NCBI RefSeq assembly: GCF_004804275.1
Contig: NZ_STGI01000002.1
Location: 62,001-126,000 of the forward strand
Length of the DNA stretch: 64,000 nt
Direction of reading: 5' to 3'
Source: Herbaspirillum sp. ST 5-3
GTDB lineage: Bacteria; Pseudomonadota; Gammaproteobacteria; Burkholderiales; Burkholderiaceae_D
Part shown: positions 34,144 to 43,106 of the stretch, piece by piece
How the letters are laid out: every line of letters starts with the position of its first letter
Position numbering within the stretch: the first letter of the stretch is position 1
Made by a program: the position numbers and the translations under genes
The notes under the pieces: model-generated
Told to the model about the DNA's origin: nothing
Database searches by the model: none
The model's input: the letters and a program-made list of their open reading frames with translations, nothing else

Positions 34144-35262
34144 TTATGCAATCCTGATGTCAGCCAGGGCTGAAACAAAACGGTCCATGTGTTTCTTGAG
34201 GTTGACGTCCACGCGCAGGTACCGGCTGCCGAGGCCTGGAATGTCGGAGCCGTCCTTGACGATGACACCGCGTTTGAGCAGTTCGTTGAAAACCTTGGTC
34301 GAATCCAGTTCCGGCGCGAGGATTTCGGTCAGGAAGAAGTTCGCGCGCGAACCTGGCACCATCCGGAAACCGCGCACGGAAGCCAGGCGGTCGGCCACGT
34401 AGGCGCGCATTTCGACTACCGTCTTCACCGCGCGATTCACGTGCTCGTCGTCATTGATGCCGGCGATACCGCCAGCGATCTGGAGTTGACCCATGTTCCA
34501 GGTCGGCTTGATATGGCGAAGCGGGAGGATCAGATTGTTGTTTGCGGCAATGGCGAAGCCGATACGCAGACCGGCCAGGCCGAATGCCTTCGACAAGGTG
34601 CGCAGAACGATCAGATTCGGATATTTCGGCAGAAGTTTCATGCCGAACTCGTTCTCGGTGTAATGGACATAAGCCTCATCCAGCACAACCAGGGTATCGG
34701 CGCTTGCCGCATCGCAGACCCGGACGACCTCTTCCTCCGTGATCATGCGGCCGCTCGGATTGTGCGGATTGGTGAGGAAGGCGATCTTCGGATTCACCTT
34801 TTTCATCGTCTCGATGTACTGGTCGATCAGCGGATCGAAGTCTTTGCCCATCTTCGAAAACACCGGGCGCCGCCCTTCGCAGTTGGAATAGATGCGATAC
34901 AGGGGGAAGCAGGGATCGTGCATCAAGACCGGCTCGTCGGGCTTCGCAAAAGCACGGATGACCATGGAAATGACCTCGGTTTCGCCCGAGCCGCACACGA
35001 CGTTGTCGGGATGAAAACCATATTTCTGACCGATCGCCTCGCGCAGGCGCTTCGCGGTCCAGTCCGGATAAATATCGATGCGCCCCGCTGCCTCGGTCAC
35101 GGCGGCCAGCGCCTTGGGCGACGGGCCATGCGGATTTTCCGCCGAACCGAGCTTGGCGATCTGATCGAGCGGGATACCATAGGTTTGCGCGACATATTCA
35201 GTAGGCAGACCGGGAATGTACACTTCACCTTCCGTCAATGCCGCGTAACTTGCCTTCACCAT
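34144..35262 (-). CDS. Histidinol-phosphate aminotransferase-like PLP enzyme
   Basis: 372 residues. KLGSAENPHGPSPKAL, YPDWTAKRLREAI, CGSGETEVISMVIRAF, LTNPHNPSGRMI, VVLDEAYVHYTE and the PLP-lysine segment TLSKAFGLAGLRIGFA are the usual aminotransferase class I/II landmarks in the HisC arrangement. In this context a biosynthetic HisC role is unlikely; it more likely transaminates an intermediate of the Hyu pathway. It is the first gene of the five-gene operon. The leader contains a 14-bp perfect palindrome shared in part with the MocR promoter. The start has an AAAAGGAGTG ribosome-binding site. Confidence 0.9.
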   Translation of the reverse strand: MVKASYAALTEGEVYIPGLPTEYVAQTYGIPLDQIAKLGSAENPHGPSPKALAAVTEAAGRIDIYPDWTAKRLREAIGQKYGFHPDNVVCGSGETEVISMVIRAFAKPDEPVLMHDPCFPLYRIYSNCEGRRPVFSKMGKDFDPLIDQYIETMKKVNPKIAFLTNPHNPSGRMITEEEVVRVCDAASADTLVVLDEAYVHYTENEFGMKLLPKYPNLIVLRTLSKAFGLAGLRIGFAIAANNNLILPLRHIKPTWNMGQLQIAGGIAGINDDEHVNRAVKTVVEMRAYVADRLASVRGFRMVPGSRANFFLTEILAPELDSTKVFNELLKRGVIVKDGSDIPGLGSRYLRVDVNLKKHMDRFVSALADIRIA

Positions 35263-35311
35263 TCTTCACTCCTTTTGCTGGTTATCATTCAATGACTAGC
35301 TTCTCAATTCA

Positions 35312-35325
35312 CGTACTAGTACGTT
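35312..35325. promoter_or_regulatory. Perfect palindrome ACGTACTAGTACGT, candidate MocR operator
   Basis: The 14-bp palindrome lies 50 bp upstream of the aminotransferase ATG, with a second palindrome ACGTTAACGT overlapping its right side (35322-35331). Its core TACTAGTAC is identical to the site over the MocR -10 box. On the minus strand TTGCTG and TATGCT with 16-bp spacing lie just upstream, a plausible promoter. Confidence 0.65.
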
Positions 35326-35331
35326 AACGTG

Positions 35332-35917
35332 ATTTAAAGATAGCATAGCATTACAATTTGTTCCAGCAAATTGTGAATTGCGCGTGATCCCGGGGATGCC
35401 AGCTAGCGGCGCCAGCACACAGATCGGCCCGGCTGGATTGATTCTGCGCACTTCTTCTCTCGTGGGATGTTCCAGAATGCAGTAGTACAACTACCTATTT
35501 CAAAATATAGTGTAGCAGTATATTCGCCGCGCTGTTTACGACGGCTTGCTCTCGGCAGCACCAATCGCAAACGGTCGATGAACGACGTGGCTTGTCAGTC
35601 GGGGGATTCGTGATGGAAGTGCTGATTATCGGGAAGCGGGCAGACGCATTTTCCAGCGCAGCAGCGCCGCGTAATCATCAGCGGTGGTCGCCAGAGGCAG
35701 TACCCGGAACAGTTTGACGAGATATGGGCAAGGCTCGATCTCGTTGGGCAGCGGGCATGCACGCGCACGGGGCTGCGCAGGGGGAGCGGTATTGATTTGC
35801 ACCGCCGGCGCGAACGCCGGCGTTGAAACCGGCATCCCCTCGGCCGACATGGTCTGCTTATCGTATGCTTATCGTAGCGCCGACGCCCGGGTGCGAGGTG
35901 TTGGCAGACTGCGGGAA
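35332..35917. other. Remaining upstream region of the Hyu operon
   Basis: About 590 bp. It holds the likely operon promoter, another small palindrome (GTAGT ACA ACTAC, 35482-35494) and a perfect 7-bp hairpin (GCCGGCG CGAA CGCCGGC, 35804-35821). A minus-strand frame at 35626-35850 (74 codons) has no recognisable product and is not called as a gene. Confidence 0.4.
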
Positions 35918-36193
35918 TCAGGCAGTACGTGGTGCGCAGAAGGTGTTTGAACGCATCACCAGCGGATGGCCTGGCACGCCGGCGGCAACCAGGCGTCGAG
36001 CGACGCCGCTGATGGTCGCTTCATAGGCATGAAACAGATGCATCATATCCACGTCGGCATCGGCGATGTTCTTCATGGCGGACAGGGTATGAATTGCGTC
36101 GTTGGTGACAACGCACTTATGGGTAACTGACTCCACTGTCACGGTGAAGGCGACGCCGTCGTTGGTCAGGCGCGGTTGCGGTATGTGGCTCAT
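35918..36193 (-). CDS. DUF1488-family protein
   Basis: 91 residues from the ATG at 36193, with AAGGAG eight bases upstream; the longer frame is not convincing. MSHIPQPRLTNDGVAFTVTV, THKCVVTNDAI and the mid-segment FHAYEATISGVARRLVAAG fit the DUF1488 pattern of small, soluble proteins of unknown role, common in proteobacteria. A GC-rich hairpin (GGGGCC GGA GGCCCC, 36215-36229) lies in its 5' untranslated region. It stands alone. Confidence 0.7.
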   Translation of the reverse strand: MSHIPQPRLTNDGVAFTVTVESVTHKCVVTNDAIHTLSAMKNIADADVDMMHLFHAYEATISGVARRLVAAGVPGHPLVMRSNTFCAPRTA

Positions 36194-36550
36194 GATGAGC
36201 TCCTTTATCTTGGAGGGGCCGGAGGCCCCGGTGTGCTGATCGACGGCATTCAGCGACCGGGTGCTTGAATGCATTGCCGGGAACGCCATGTGTCGATAAA
36301 AAAACAGGTGGAATCGGATTCCGAGTAGCTGTGCTCTTAGAAAGAACACTCGTAGAGGAGGGAAATGGTCCGCAGGAGGCCTTGCTAGAAAACGAGTGAC
36401 GTCATGAATATTGTTTTGTCGTCACACGGATAAGACAACAGCTTACGGGATTAGTTTGATGAATTGGAAATATATTTTTCCACACGTTCAGCTGCATGCA
36501 TCGAAATGGCACGCCTGCTGCGAGGCAATCGGCAAGTTTGGAGTACACCG
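36194..36550. other. Intergenic region
   Basis: About 360 bp. Apart from the hairpin at 36215-36229 belonging to the DUF1488 leader, the region is AT-rich (for example GAAATATATTTTTCCAC) and shows no supported gene. Confidence 0.4.
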
Positions 36551-38644
36551 CTATTGCCGCAGCGCACTGGCGTCAACCGTTCCCCGCCCTAGAAGCCGCG
36601 TAAAATCGTCGGCCGGTACCGCTGCGCTGAAAAGATAACCCTGCCCCTCGGTGCAGTGATTGGCATGAAGAAATGAAAGCTGCGCCGCTGTTTCGACGCC
36701 TTCCGCAACAACGCGTTGTCCAAGGCTCATTCCCATACCGATCACGACATTCACGATGTTCGCCGAGATGCTTTGCACGAAGGACCGGTCAATTTTCAAC
36801 ACGTCGATGGGAAACTGGCTGAGGTAACTCAAACTGGAATAGCCGGTACCGAAATCGTCCAGGGCAAGCTGCACGCCGATCTGTTTCAGTTCATGAAGGA
36901 TGGCACTGCTTGATTCCACGTTTCGCATCAGCACACTTTCAGTCAGGTCAAGCTGAAGAAATCGCGCTTCCAAGCCTGTCTCATCCAACACATTACGCAG
37001 ATTCTCCACAAATCGACGATCCCGAAATTCCGGTGCGGAGACGTTGACGGCGATGGTAAAGGATTGCATTCCCTGATCGCACCATGCCTTGGCCTGCAGG
37101 CATGCCTGGCGAAGGACTATTTTTCCCAGGGCAACGATAAGGCCCGATTCTTCTGCGACCGGGATAAACGACTCGGGAAGCATCATGCCCTTTTCGGGGT
37201 GAATCCATCGAACGAGCGCTTCTGCGCCCGTGACCGTCCCTGATACCAGATCGACCTTTGGCTGGTAATACACCAAAAGCTCATCTGCAGCAATTGCGCG
37301 ACGCAGGTCTGCCTCAATGGCGTGGCGCTCCACTGCCAAGGCATTCATCGCGCCATTGAAGAATTGATAATTGCCTTTACCCTTTTTCTTCGCGTGATAC
37401 ATGGCCGCATCGGCATTCTTGACCAAAGCATCGGGGTCGTCCCCGTCGGCAGGAAACACGCTGATCCCGATACTCGTCGTGATGTGCAGCTCATGACCAG
37501 CGAGGTGGTGGGGCGCTGCGAGCGCATGGAGGATTTTTTCAGCGGTAATGGTGGCATGCTCTGCCAGCGCATCTTCCAGGACAAGGACGACGAACTCGTC
37601 ACCACCCATACGGCTTACCGTGTCGGAATGCCGCACTTGAGATACGAGCCGGCATGCGACGGATTCGAGCAGCTTGTCGCCCACTGCGTGCCCGAGCGAG
37701 TCATTGATGTACTTGAAGTTGTCGAGGTCAAGAAACAGAACGGCAAGCTGGGTGGCATGCCGCTTTGCATAGGCAATGGCCTGCGACAGGCGATCACTGA
37801 AGAGCAGACGGTTCGGCAGGCCGGTAAGGTAATCATGCTGTGCCAGGTGCGCCATTTTCTGCGCCATGGTCTTGGCTTCGGACACGTCGTGGAATGAAAC
37901 AACCGCGCCGGTAATGTCACCGTTTCGATCAAAGATCGGTGCTGCGGAGTCTTCAATCGGCGATTCATAGCCGTCCCGGCGAACCAGTACCGAATTGGCG
38001 TAGAGGGCAAGGGCCTTTCCATGAACGATGACCATTTCGACCGGGTTTCTTTGGGGCTGTCGCGTCTCGCCGTCGATCAGATGCAAGACTTCGGCAACCG
38101 GACGGCTTTGCGCCTCGTCGCGTGACCAGCCTGTCATGAGCTCGGCAGCTGCATTCATGTAAGTGACGTTGCCCGCGACGTCGGTGCTGAGAACGCCATC
38201 GCCTATCGACTCTAGCGTGACGCGCGACCGTTCCCGTTCCACGAAGAGCGCTTCTTCCACCTTCTTTCGCTGAATGATATTGCGCAGCGCCTGCGGTACC
38301 AGGGAATTCTTGAAGTGGCCCTTGCTGAGAAAACCTTGCGCGCCGCGCTGCACTGCTTCGATAGCGAGGTGTTCATTTTGCTCGTCGCAGAGCATCATGA
38401 TAGGAATGAACGGAACCAGCTTGAAGAGCGCATCGAAGGTTTCGAGGCCGTGACTGTCCGGCAGAAAGAGATCGGTGAGAATAATATTGACGCCGCGCCG
38501 TTCCAATCGGCTCGCTGCGTCCGATAAACGACGAACCCAGCCCGTCATAAAAGGACCGTCTCTTGCCGTGGCAAGTGTTTCTTCCAGCAACTTTGCGTCC
38601 GCAACGTCGTCGGTGACGATAAGGACCATGTTGCCAGTCATCAT
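36551..38644 (-). CDS. Receiver-PAS-GGDEF-EAL signalling protein
   Basis: 697 residues. An N-terminal receiver domain (about 6-125) has the acidic pair TDD and the phospho-acceptor Asp58 in ILTDLFLPDSHG, with the conserved Lys in FLSKGHF. PAS follows (about 145-265, GVLSTDVAGNVTYMNAAAEL). The GGDEF domain (about 275-440) keeps RMGGDEFVVLV. The EAL domain (about 450-690) keeps GAEALVRW, LTESVL, DDFGTGYSSLSYL and KIDRSFV. Both cyclase and phosphodiesterase sites look intact, so net c-di-GMP output cannot be predicted. It would be controlled by an unknown partner kinase, possibly the nearby hybrid kinase. Confidence 0.92.
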   Translation of the reverse strand: MMTGNMVLIVTDDVADAKLLEETLATARDGPFMTGWVRRLSDAASRLERRGVNIILTDLFLPDSHGLETFDALFKLVPFIPIMMLCDEQNEHLAIEAVQRGAQGFLSKGHFKNSLVPQALRNIIQRKKVEEALFVERERSRVTLESIGDGVLSTDVAGNVTYMNAAAELMTGWSRDEAQSRPVAEVLHLIDGETRQPQRNPVEMVIVHGKALALYANSVLVRRDGYESPIEDSAAPIFDRNGDITGAVVSFHDVSEAKTMAQKMAHLAQHDYLTGLPNRLLFSDRLSQAIAYAKRHATQLAVLFLDLDNFKYINDSLGHAVGDKLLESVACRLVSQVRHSDTVSRMGGDEFVVLVLEDALAEHATITAEKILHALAAPHHLAGHELHITTSIGISVFPADGDDPDALVKNADAAMYHAKKKGKGNYQFFNGAMNALAVERHAIEADLRRAIAADELLVYYQPKVDLVSGTVTGAEALVRWIHPEKGMMLPESFIPVAEESGLIVALGKIVLRQACLQAKAWCDQGMQSFTIAVNVSAPEFRDRRFVENLRNVLDETGLEARFLQLDLTESVLMRNVESSSAILHELKQIGVQLALDDFGTGYSSLSYLSQFPIDVLKIDRSFVQSISANIVNVVIGMGMSLGQRVVAEGVETAAQLSFLHANHCTEGQGYLFSAAVPADDFTRLLGRGTVDASALRQ

Positions 38645-38997
38645 GTCCTCTCAAAAATGGAACGTTCACGACGCGTGATGGAGGAGAACGCAAGGCACGG
38701 TAACCATTATGACCCTATGGATTCATTCAGGTTCGAGTACCGGTTGAATATGCAAGAAAATCTTGTGGAAGATGGTGCAATAAGTTAGCTTTTAGGCCCC
38801 GCTTGAATGAGTGACTACATGAGGCGGTGGCCATAGGCAGGTTCCCGGACAGCGGTCACGCCAGCGTGAAATGGCACAAACGACCCGAAACCGTCTGTCC
38901 ACGTCATCGGAAGCAGTCGTTCGCCGGCAAGCGGGCCAAGAGCGCACTTGATTCCAACCCCCTCACACATTGCCATCTTTTTACTCCCCGCGGCCGC
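38645..38997. other. Intergenic region between two GGDEF genes
   Basis: About 350 bp with no supported gene. Long plus-strand frames here run antisense into the GGDEF gene on the right. No clear terminator was seen. Confidence 0.35.
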
Positions 38998-40533
38998 TCA
39001 CAGGGCGAATTGATCGCGCCCCTGCTGCTTGGCGCGGTACATCGCAGTATCGGCATGCTCCAGCAGGCTTTCCGTATCGCCTCCATCGTCAGGATACAAA
39101 CTGGCCCCGATGCTGACGGAGATTGTTGTCGACTGCGCGCCCAATTGATAGGGTTTGCGCAGGGAAGCGAGAATTTTCCCGGCCACCGCCTTGACTTCCA
39201 TTTTGTGCGTCGGCCCTTCGAGCAGTACCACGAATTCATCGCCACCGAGCCGGGCGATGGTGTCCACTTCGCGCACGCAGCCCGCCAGTCGGTGGGCCAC
39301 GTCGACCAGCAAGGCATCGCCACTCGCATGGCCCATGCGGTCATTGACCTCCTTGAAACGATCCAGATCCAGAAACAGCAATGCAAAGCGTTCATGCTTG
39401 CGCTGTGCCCGCGCGATTGCCAATCGGGCTCTATCCTTCAGCAAATTTCTGTTGGGCAGGCCGGTCAAGGCATCATGGGCGGCGGCATGCGTGAGTTCCG
39501 CGGTTTTTTGCTGAGCTTCCGTCACGTCACGGAACACCGACACGGCACCGACAGCGTTGCTGTGCCGGTCATACAGTGGCGTTGCCAATTCATCGACAAC
39601 ATGTTTTCCCCCGCCCTTGCTACACAGCACGCTTTGCTTTCGAATCTGCTGCGCCGAACGAAGACTCTCTTCCAGTGCGGTCGCAACGCGCTGATTCTGC
39701 GGGTCGACGTTCTCGAAAATTTCAGCGGCTGGCCGATGCAGCGCCTGCTGGTAATTCCAGCCGCATAGTTGCTCGGCGGCCGGATTCAGAAACTCGATCC
39801 GGCTGTCCGCATCGACCAAAGCGACGCCTTCGCCGATGGAACTCAAGGTGGTTTGCAGTCTGTCCTTTTCCTGGAACAGGTCTTCCTCGGCGCGGTGGCG
39901 TTGCACAATTTCGTCTTTCAGTCGCTCTTTGTCAAAGCGAAGTGTGAGGACATTGCGGATGACCAAATGAAAATTCCACGCTGAAATCAATATGCTGGCG
40001 AGAAAGATCAACGTCATCATGCCCATTACCGTATGCAAGGTCGTCGGAAGGGTGAAAAACCGCACGGCCAGTGGAAGCAGTTCCGGCAGCAGGAATGCGA
40101 GGCAGGCATCCATCCGCGGCGCGAGCACGCTGATGCCGCCTGCGGCCATGCCGGCCAGCACAAACGCCACGAATACCTGATGCGCGATTGAATCCATCGG
40201 AAACAGCAGCACCGCCGCCGATCCCCAAATCACGCCGGCCGATCCGGCACCGATCAGGTAGAAATTGTTCCATAGATGGGCATGCTCAGGCCCTGGTTGA
40301 TCGCGGGCATATCGCCAGATCAGGAGACCCCTGAACGCGGTGATCAGCACAAGCCCGCCATACCAGACGGACAGGATGCGGAAGGGAATATAAGTACTCT
40401 GGACAAAGGCAAGAATGGCGCCATTGATCAGCGTCACGCCATAGGCAAGCGGCGCGCTCTTGTAGAGGAGCTTGATTTGTCCGTCAAGCAGCAGATGATC
40501 GGGCGAACTGGAGTCGCCGCTTGCATGTTTCAT
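38998..40533 (-). CDS. Membrane PAS-GGDEF diguanylate cyclase
   Basis: 511 residues. The first 200 residues hold about six hydrophobic helices (GVTLINGAILAFVQS, GLVLITAFRGLLIW, AGSAGVIWGSAAVLLF, VFVAFVLAGMAAGGIS and others), forming an integral membrane sensor. A coiled linker leads to PAS (about 225-345, SIGEGVALVDADSRIEFLNP). The GGDEF domain (about 350-505) has RLGGDEFVVLL with no EAL. The active-site motif is intact, so it should make c-di-GMP in response to a membrane signal. The start is an ATG with a GAGAG ribosome-binding site. Confidence 0.92.
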   Translation of the reverse strand: MKHASGDSSSPDHLLLDGQIKLLYKSAPLAYGVTLINGAILAFVQSTYIPFRILSVWYGGLVLITAFRGLLIWRYARDQPGPEHAHLWNNFYLIGAGSAGVIWGSAAVLLFPMDSIAHQVFVAFVLAGMAAGGISVLAPRMDACLAFLLPELLPLAVRFFTLPTTLHTVMGMMTLIFLASILISAWNFHLVIRNVLTLRFDKERLKDEIVQRHRAEEDLFQEKDRLQTTLSSIGEGVALVDADSRIEFLNPAAEQLCGWNYQQALHRPAAEIFENVDPQNQRVATALEESLRSAQQIRKQSVLCSKGGGKHVVDELATPLYDRHSNAVGAVSVFRDVTEAQQKTAELTHAAAHDALTGLPNRNLLKDRARLAIARAQRKHERFALLFLDLDRFKEVNDRMGHASGDALLVDVAHRLAGCVREVDTIARLGGDEFVVLLEGPTHKMEVKAVAGKILASLRKPYQLGAQSTTISVSIGASLYPDDGGDTESLLEHADTAMYRAKQQGRDQFAL

Positions 40534-40723
40534 TTCTCTCGCCGAAAAGGTGACAAGAGTATTAATGCAATTTGACCGAGAGCATTGGCTTTTGTTCTAC
40601 ATGGAAGAGCCGACCCGGACGAGGAGCAGTGATGCGCGGCACCGCCGGAACTTGCGTGAAGGAAGACAGCTCGCCGCAATGCCTGCTCCCCCACCTCGCG
40701 CGGCATGCGGCGCATCCCCAGCC

Positions 40724-41374
40724 TTATGCTGACGCCGCGACCGGCGAATACAGCGCGACCTGGTCTGTCAGGGCTTTCCGGAACGCCGGGCGGGCCATGC
40801 AGCGCGTCTTGTAGGCGCTGAGCGCGGCGAAGCGCTCTACCAGGTCGGTGGCATCGAGCAGGCGCAACACCGTGGTCATCAGGATGTCGGCAACGGAAAA
40901 GCTGCCGGCCAGATAGTCCCGACCCGCGAGCCAGGCGTCGACATCATGCAACCGCTTCAATGCCATATCTTCCAGGGCCGGCCGGCGTTCGACGGTCCAG
41001 GACGCGTTGGCCGGAGCGCCGAGCAGTTCGGCGAGATTGGCGAGATACGGCTCGACGGAATTGAGCGCCGCGAACATCCACGTAAAGACTTGCATGCGGC
41101 CGGCGTGATCGGCAGGGAGCAGGGCAGGTGACTTTTCGCCGAGGTGCGCGAGAATTGCGCCGGATTCGAACAGCGTCAGGCCGTCGTCGATTAGCACCGG
41201 CACCTGGCCAAAGGGTTGCTGTTGGCGATAGGCCGGCGTCAGCCGGTCTTCGAGGTCGATCAGGTGGATACGGTATGGCAGTCCTGCTTCCTCCAGTGCC
41301 CAGCGCACGCGCAGGTCGCGCACATGACCGACAGCAAAAGGTGGAACGGAGCGAAAGGTGATCAGTGTATGCAT
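40724..41374 (-). CDS. Glutathione S-transferase family protein
   Basis: 216 residues from the ATG at 41374, with AGGAGAG upstream. The thioredoxin-like N-terminal domain has PFAVGHVRDLRVRWALEEAG, GQVPVLIDDG and LFESGAILAHL, where the ES pair binds glutathione. The helical C-terminal domain has GSFSVADILMTTVLRLL. The typical catalytic Ser or Tyr is not obvious. It is divergent from the TetR gene, and a 20-bp palindrome lies in the shared promoter, so induction by a TetR ligand is likely. Confidence 0.88.
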   Translation of the reverse strand: MHTLITFRSVPPFAVGHVRDLRVRWALEEAGLPYRIHLIDLEDRLTPAYRQQQPFGQVPVLIDDGLTLFESGAILAHLGEKSPALLPADHAGRMQVFTWMFAALNSVEPYLANLAELLGAPANASWTVERRPALEDMALKRLHDVDAWLAGRDYLAGSFSVADILMTTVLRLLDATDLVERFAALSAYKTRCMARPAFRKALTDQVALYSPVAASA

Positions 41375-41421
41375 GCTGGCTCTCCTTGGTGGTAACAAGC
41401 TCCGAGCATACCGACGCGCAT

Positions 41422-41441
41422 ATTATGTTCAAGAACATAAT
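41422..41441. promoter_or_regulatory. 20-bp inverted repeat, candidate TetR operator
   Basis: ATTATGTTC AA GAACATAAT has perfect 9-bp arms and lies midway between the divergent GST and TetR genes. Size and position fit an operator for the adjacent TetR regulator controlling both genes. Confidence 0.8.
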
Positions 41442-41479
41442 TTGAATCGGCTGGATAATGTGCCCGAGGAGGAAGCAGC

Positions 41480-42052
41480 ATGCCCTACAGCAGCGAACAC
41501 AAGGTCCGCACCCGCGCGCGCATCGTGGAGTCGGCTCGCAAGTTGTTTAATCGCCACGGATTCGAGCAGGTCTCGATCGATCGCATCATGACCGAAGCCG
41601 GCTTGACGCGCGGCGGCTTCTACCATCACTTCGACAGCAAGGACGAGCTGTACGCGGCTGCTGTCGCCAGCTTCTCCAACTGCAACCCGTTCAAGCCCGA
41701 TCCCGTCGGCCATGAGCCGCAGCAACTGGCGCGCATGCTCATCGACGTCTACCTGAGCGACGAAGTGCTGGACAACATCGACTTCCATTGCCCGCTCTAC
41801 GCGCTGCCGGGCGACGTGGCGCGCGCGGGGCTGTCGCCGCAAAAGGCGTATACGCAACTGATCCGCAACCTCACGCAAGTGTATGCGCGCGCACTGACAG
41901 GCAAGCCGGATGGCGAGCAGCGCGCGCAAGCCATTGTGTCGCTGTGCGTCGGTGGCATGGTGCTGGCCCGTACGACCGATGATCCGGCGCTGCGCCGTTC
42001 CTTGCGTACCGCCGCGCGCCAGCAGGCACTGGCGTTGCTCGATAGCGGCTGA
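41480..42052 (+). CDS. TetR-family transcriptional regulator
   Basis: 190 residues. The N-terminal HTH domain is typical: KVRTRARIVESARKLFNRHG, VSIDRIMTEAGLTRGGFYHH, FDSKDELYAAA. The ligand-binding C-terminal part (about 75-190) has AIVSLCVGGMVLARTT. It is most similar in layout to AcrR/NemR-type regulators. It is divergent from the GST gene with the 20-bp palindrome between them. It probably represses both until an electrophile or other small molecule binds (inference). Confidence 0.92.
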   Translation: MPYSSEHKVRTRARIVESARKLFNRHGFEQVSIDRIMTEAGLTRGGFYHHFDSKDELYAAAVASFSNCNPFKPDPVGHEPQQLARMLIDVYLSDEVLDNIDFHCPLYALPGDVARAGLSPQKAYTQLIRNLTQVYARALTGKPDGEQRAQAIVSLCVGGMVLARTTDDPALRRSLRTAARQQALALLDSG

Positions 42053-42110
42053 CATCCGCCAGGTTTGGCGGTCGCCGATATTACTCTTTGGGAGACGGGA
42101 TGCGCCGCCG

Positions 42111-42995
42111 CTATCCCGCCGACGACAGCGTTTCGATGAGCAAGCGCATGCGCGCCGGCACGAGCCGGTTGCCCGGCCAGACCAGGCTGATCGGCTGGGG
42201 CGGCGGAGCATATGCGGCAAGCACTTCGACCAGGCTGCCGTCGGCAATGGCATCTTCTGCCATGAAGCGCGGTACCTGCGTGAGTCCGGCGTCGTAGCGT
42301 GCGGCTTCGACCATGCCTTCCCCGTCGTTGACCACGGCGCGTGCAGCAGGGTGGAATTCGCGCAGCCGGCCATCCACCTGCAGTTGCACCGGCCGCTCGC
42401 GACCGGAAGTCGGATTGCGGAAGGCCACGAAGCTGTGCTGTTCAAGCTGGTCCGGGCGCGTCGGCTTGCGGCGCTGTCGCAGGTAAGCGGGACTGGCGCA
42501 GAGCACGAGGCGCTGCCAGTCGATACGCCTTGCGGCGAGCCGCGAATCATCGAGCTCTCCGACGCGAACCGCAGCGTCCATGCCGTCCTTGATGAGGTCG
42601 CAGAATGAATCGGAGAGGCGCACGTCAAGCTGCAGGCCGGGGTGCTGCGACAGGAGCCGCGCGAGCCGCGGCATGACGACGCGCTTGCCGTAGGTGATCG
42701 GCATGTTGATGCGCAGCTGGCCGCGCGGCTCGCCGCTCGCGCCCGAGGCAAGCGATTCGATTTCATCGATGTCGGCCAGCACCTTCTCGCAACGTGCAAA
42801 CAGTGCTTCGCCGTCCGAGGTCAGTGTGACCTGGCGCGTCGTGCGGTGGAAAAGCTTGATGCCGAGCCGCTCCTCCAGGCGGAGGATGCGCTTGGCGACA
42901 GTGGAGGCGGTGATGCCGAGCTCGCGTCCCGCACGGGCGAAACTGGCGTGGCGTGCCGTGACGGCGAATGCCATGAATTCGCTGAATCCGCTCAT
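42111..42995 (-). CDS. LysR-family transcriptional regulator
   Basis: 294 residues. The N-terminal winged HTH reads FMAFAVTARHASFARAGREL, GITASTVAKRILRLEERLGI, LFHRTTRQVTLT. The effector-binding domain (about 90-290) has GQLRINMPITYGKRVVMPRL and FVAFRNPTSGRERPVQLQ, close to the CrgA/DmlR-like subgroup. It is divergent from the small cupin gene. The gap between them holds an ATGTTGT-N6-ACAGCAT dyad with T-N11-A character. Confidence 0.92.
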   Translation of the reverse strand: MSGFSEFMAFAVTARHASFARAGRELGITASTVAKRILRLEERLGIKLFHRTTRQVTLTSDGEALFARCEKVLADIDEIESLASGASGEPRGQLRINMPITYGKRVVMPRLARLLSQHPGLQLDVRLSDSFCDLIKDGMDAAVRVGELDDSRLAARRIDWQRLVLCASPAYLRQRRKPTRPDQLEQHSFVAFRNPTSGRERPVQLQVDGRLREFHPAARAVVNDGEGMVEAARYDAGLTQVPRFMAEDAIADGSLVEVLAAYAPPPQPISLVWPGNRLVPARMRLLIETLSSAG

Positions 42996-43029
42996 CCGGC
43001 CTCCCTCGATTGAAGAATAAATTTCCTTA

Positions 43030-43049
43030 ATGTTGTGAAATTACAGCAT
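43030..43049. promoter_or_regulatory. Candidate LysR-binding dyad
   Basis: ATGTTGT-N6-ACAGCAT is an interrupted palindrome with one mismatch, of the T-N11-A type bound by LysR regulators. It lies between the divergent LysR gene and the cupin gene. Confidence 0.6.
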
Positions 43050-43106
43050 ATTCACTATTGAGTGCAAGGCCGGCATACTGCGTCTCACTTTATCAAGGAG
43101 ATCATC

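Noticed and set aside
35626..35850. 74-codon minus-strand frame upstream of the Hyu operon
   Set aside because: Pro/Ala-rich, no motif and no clear ribosome-binding site; not enough to call a gene.
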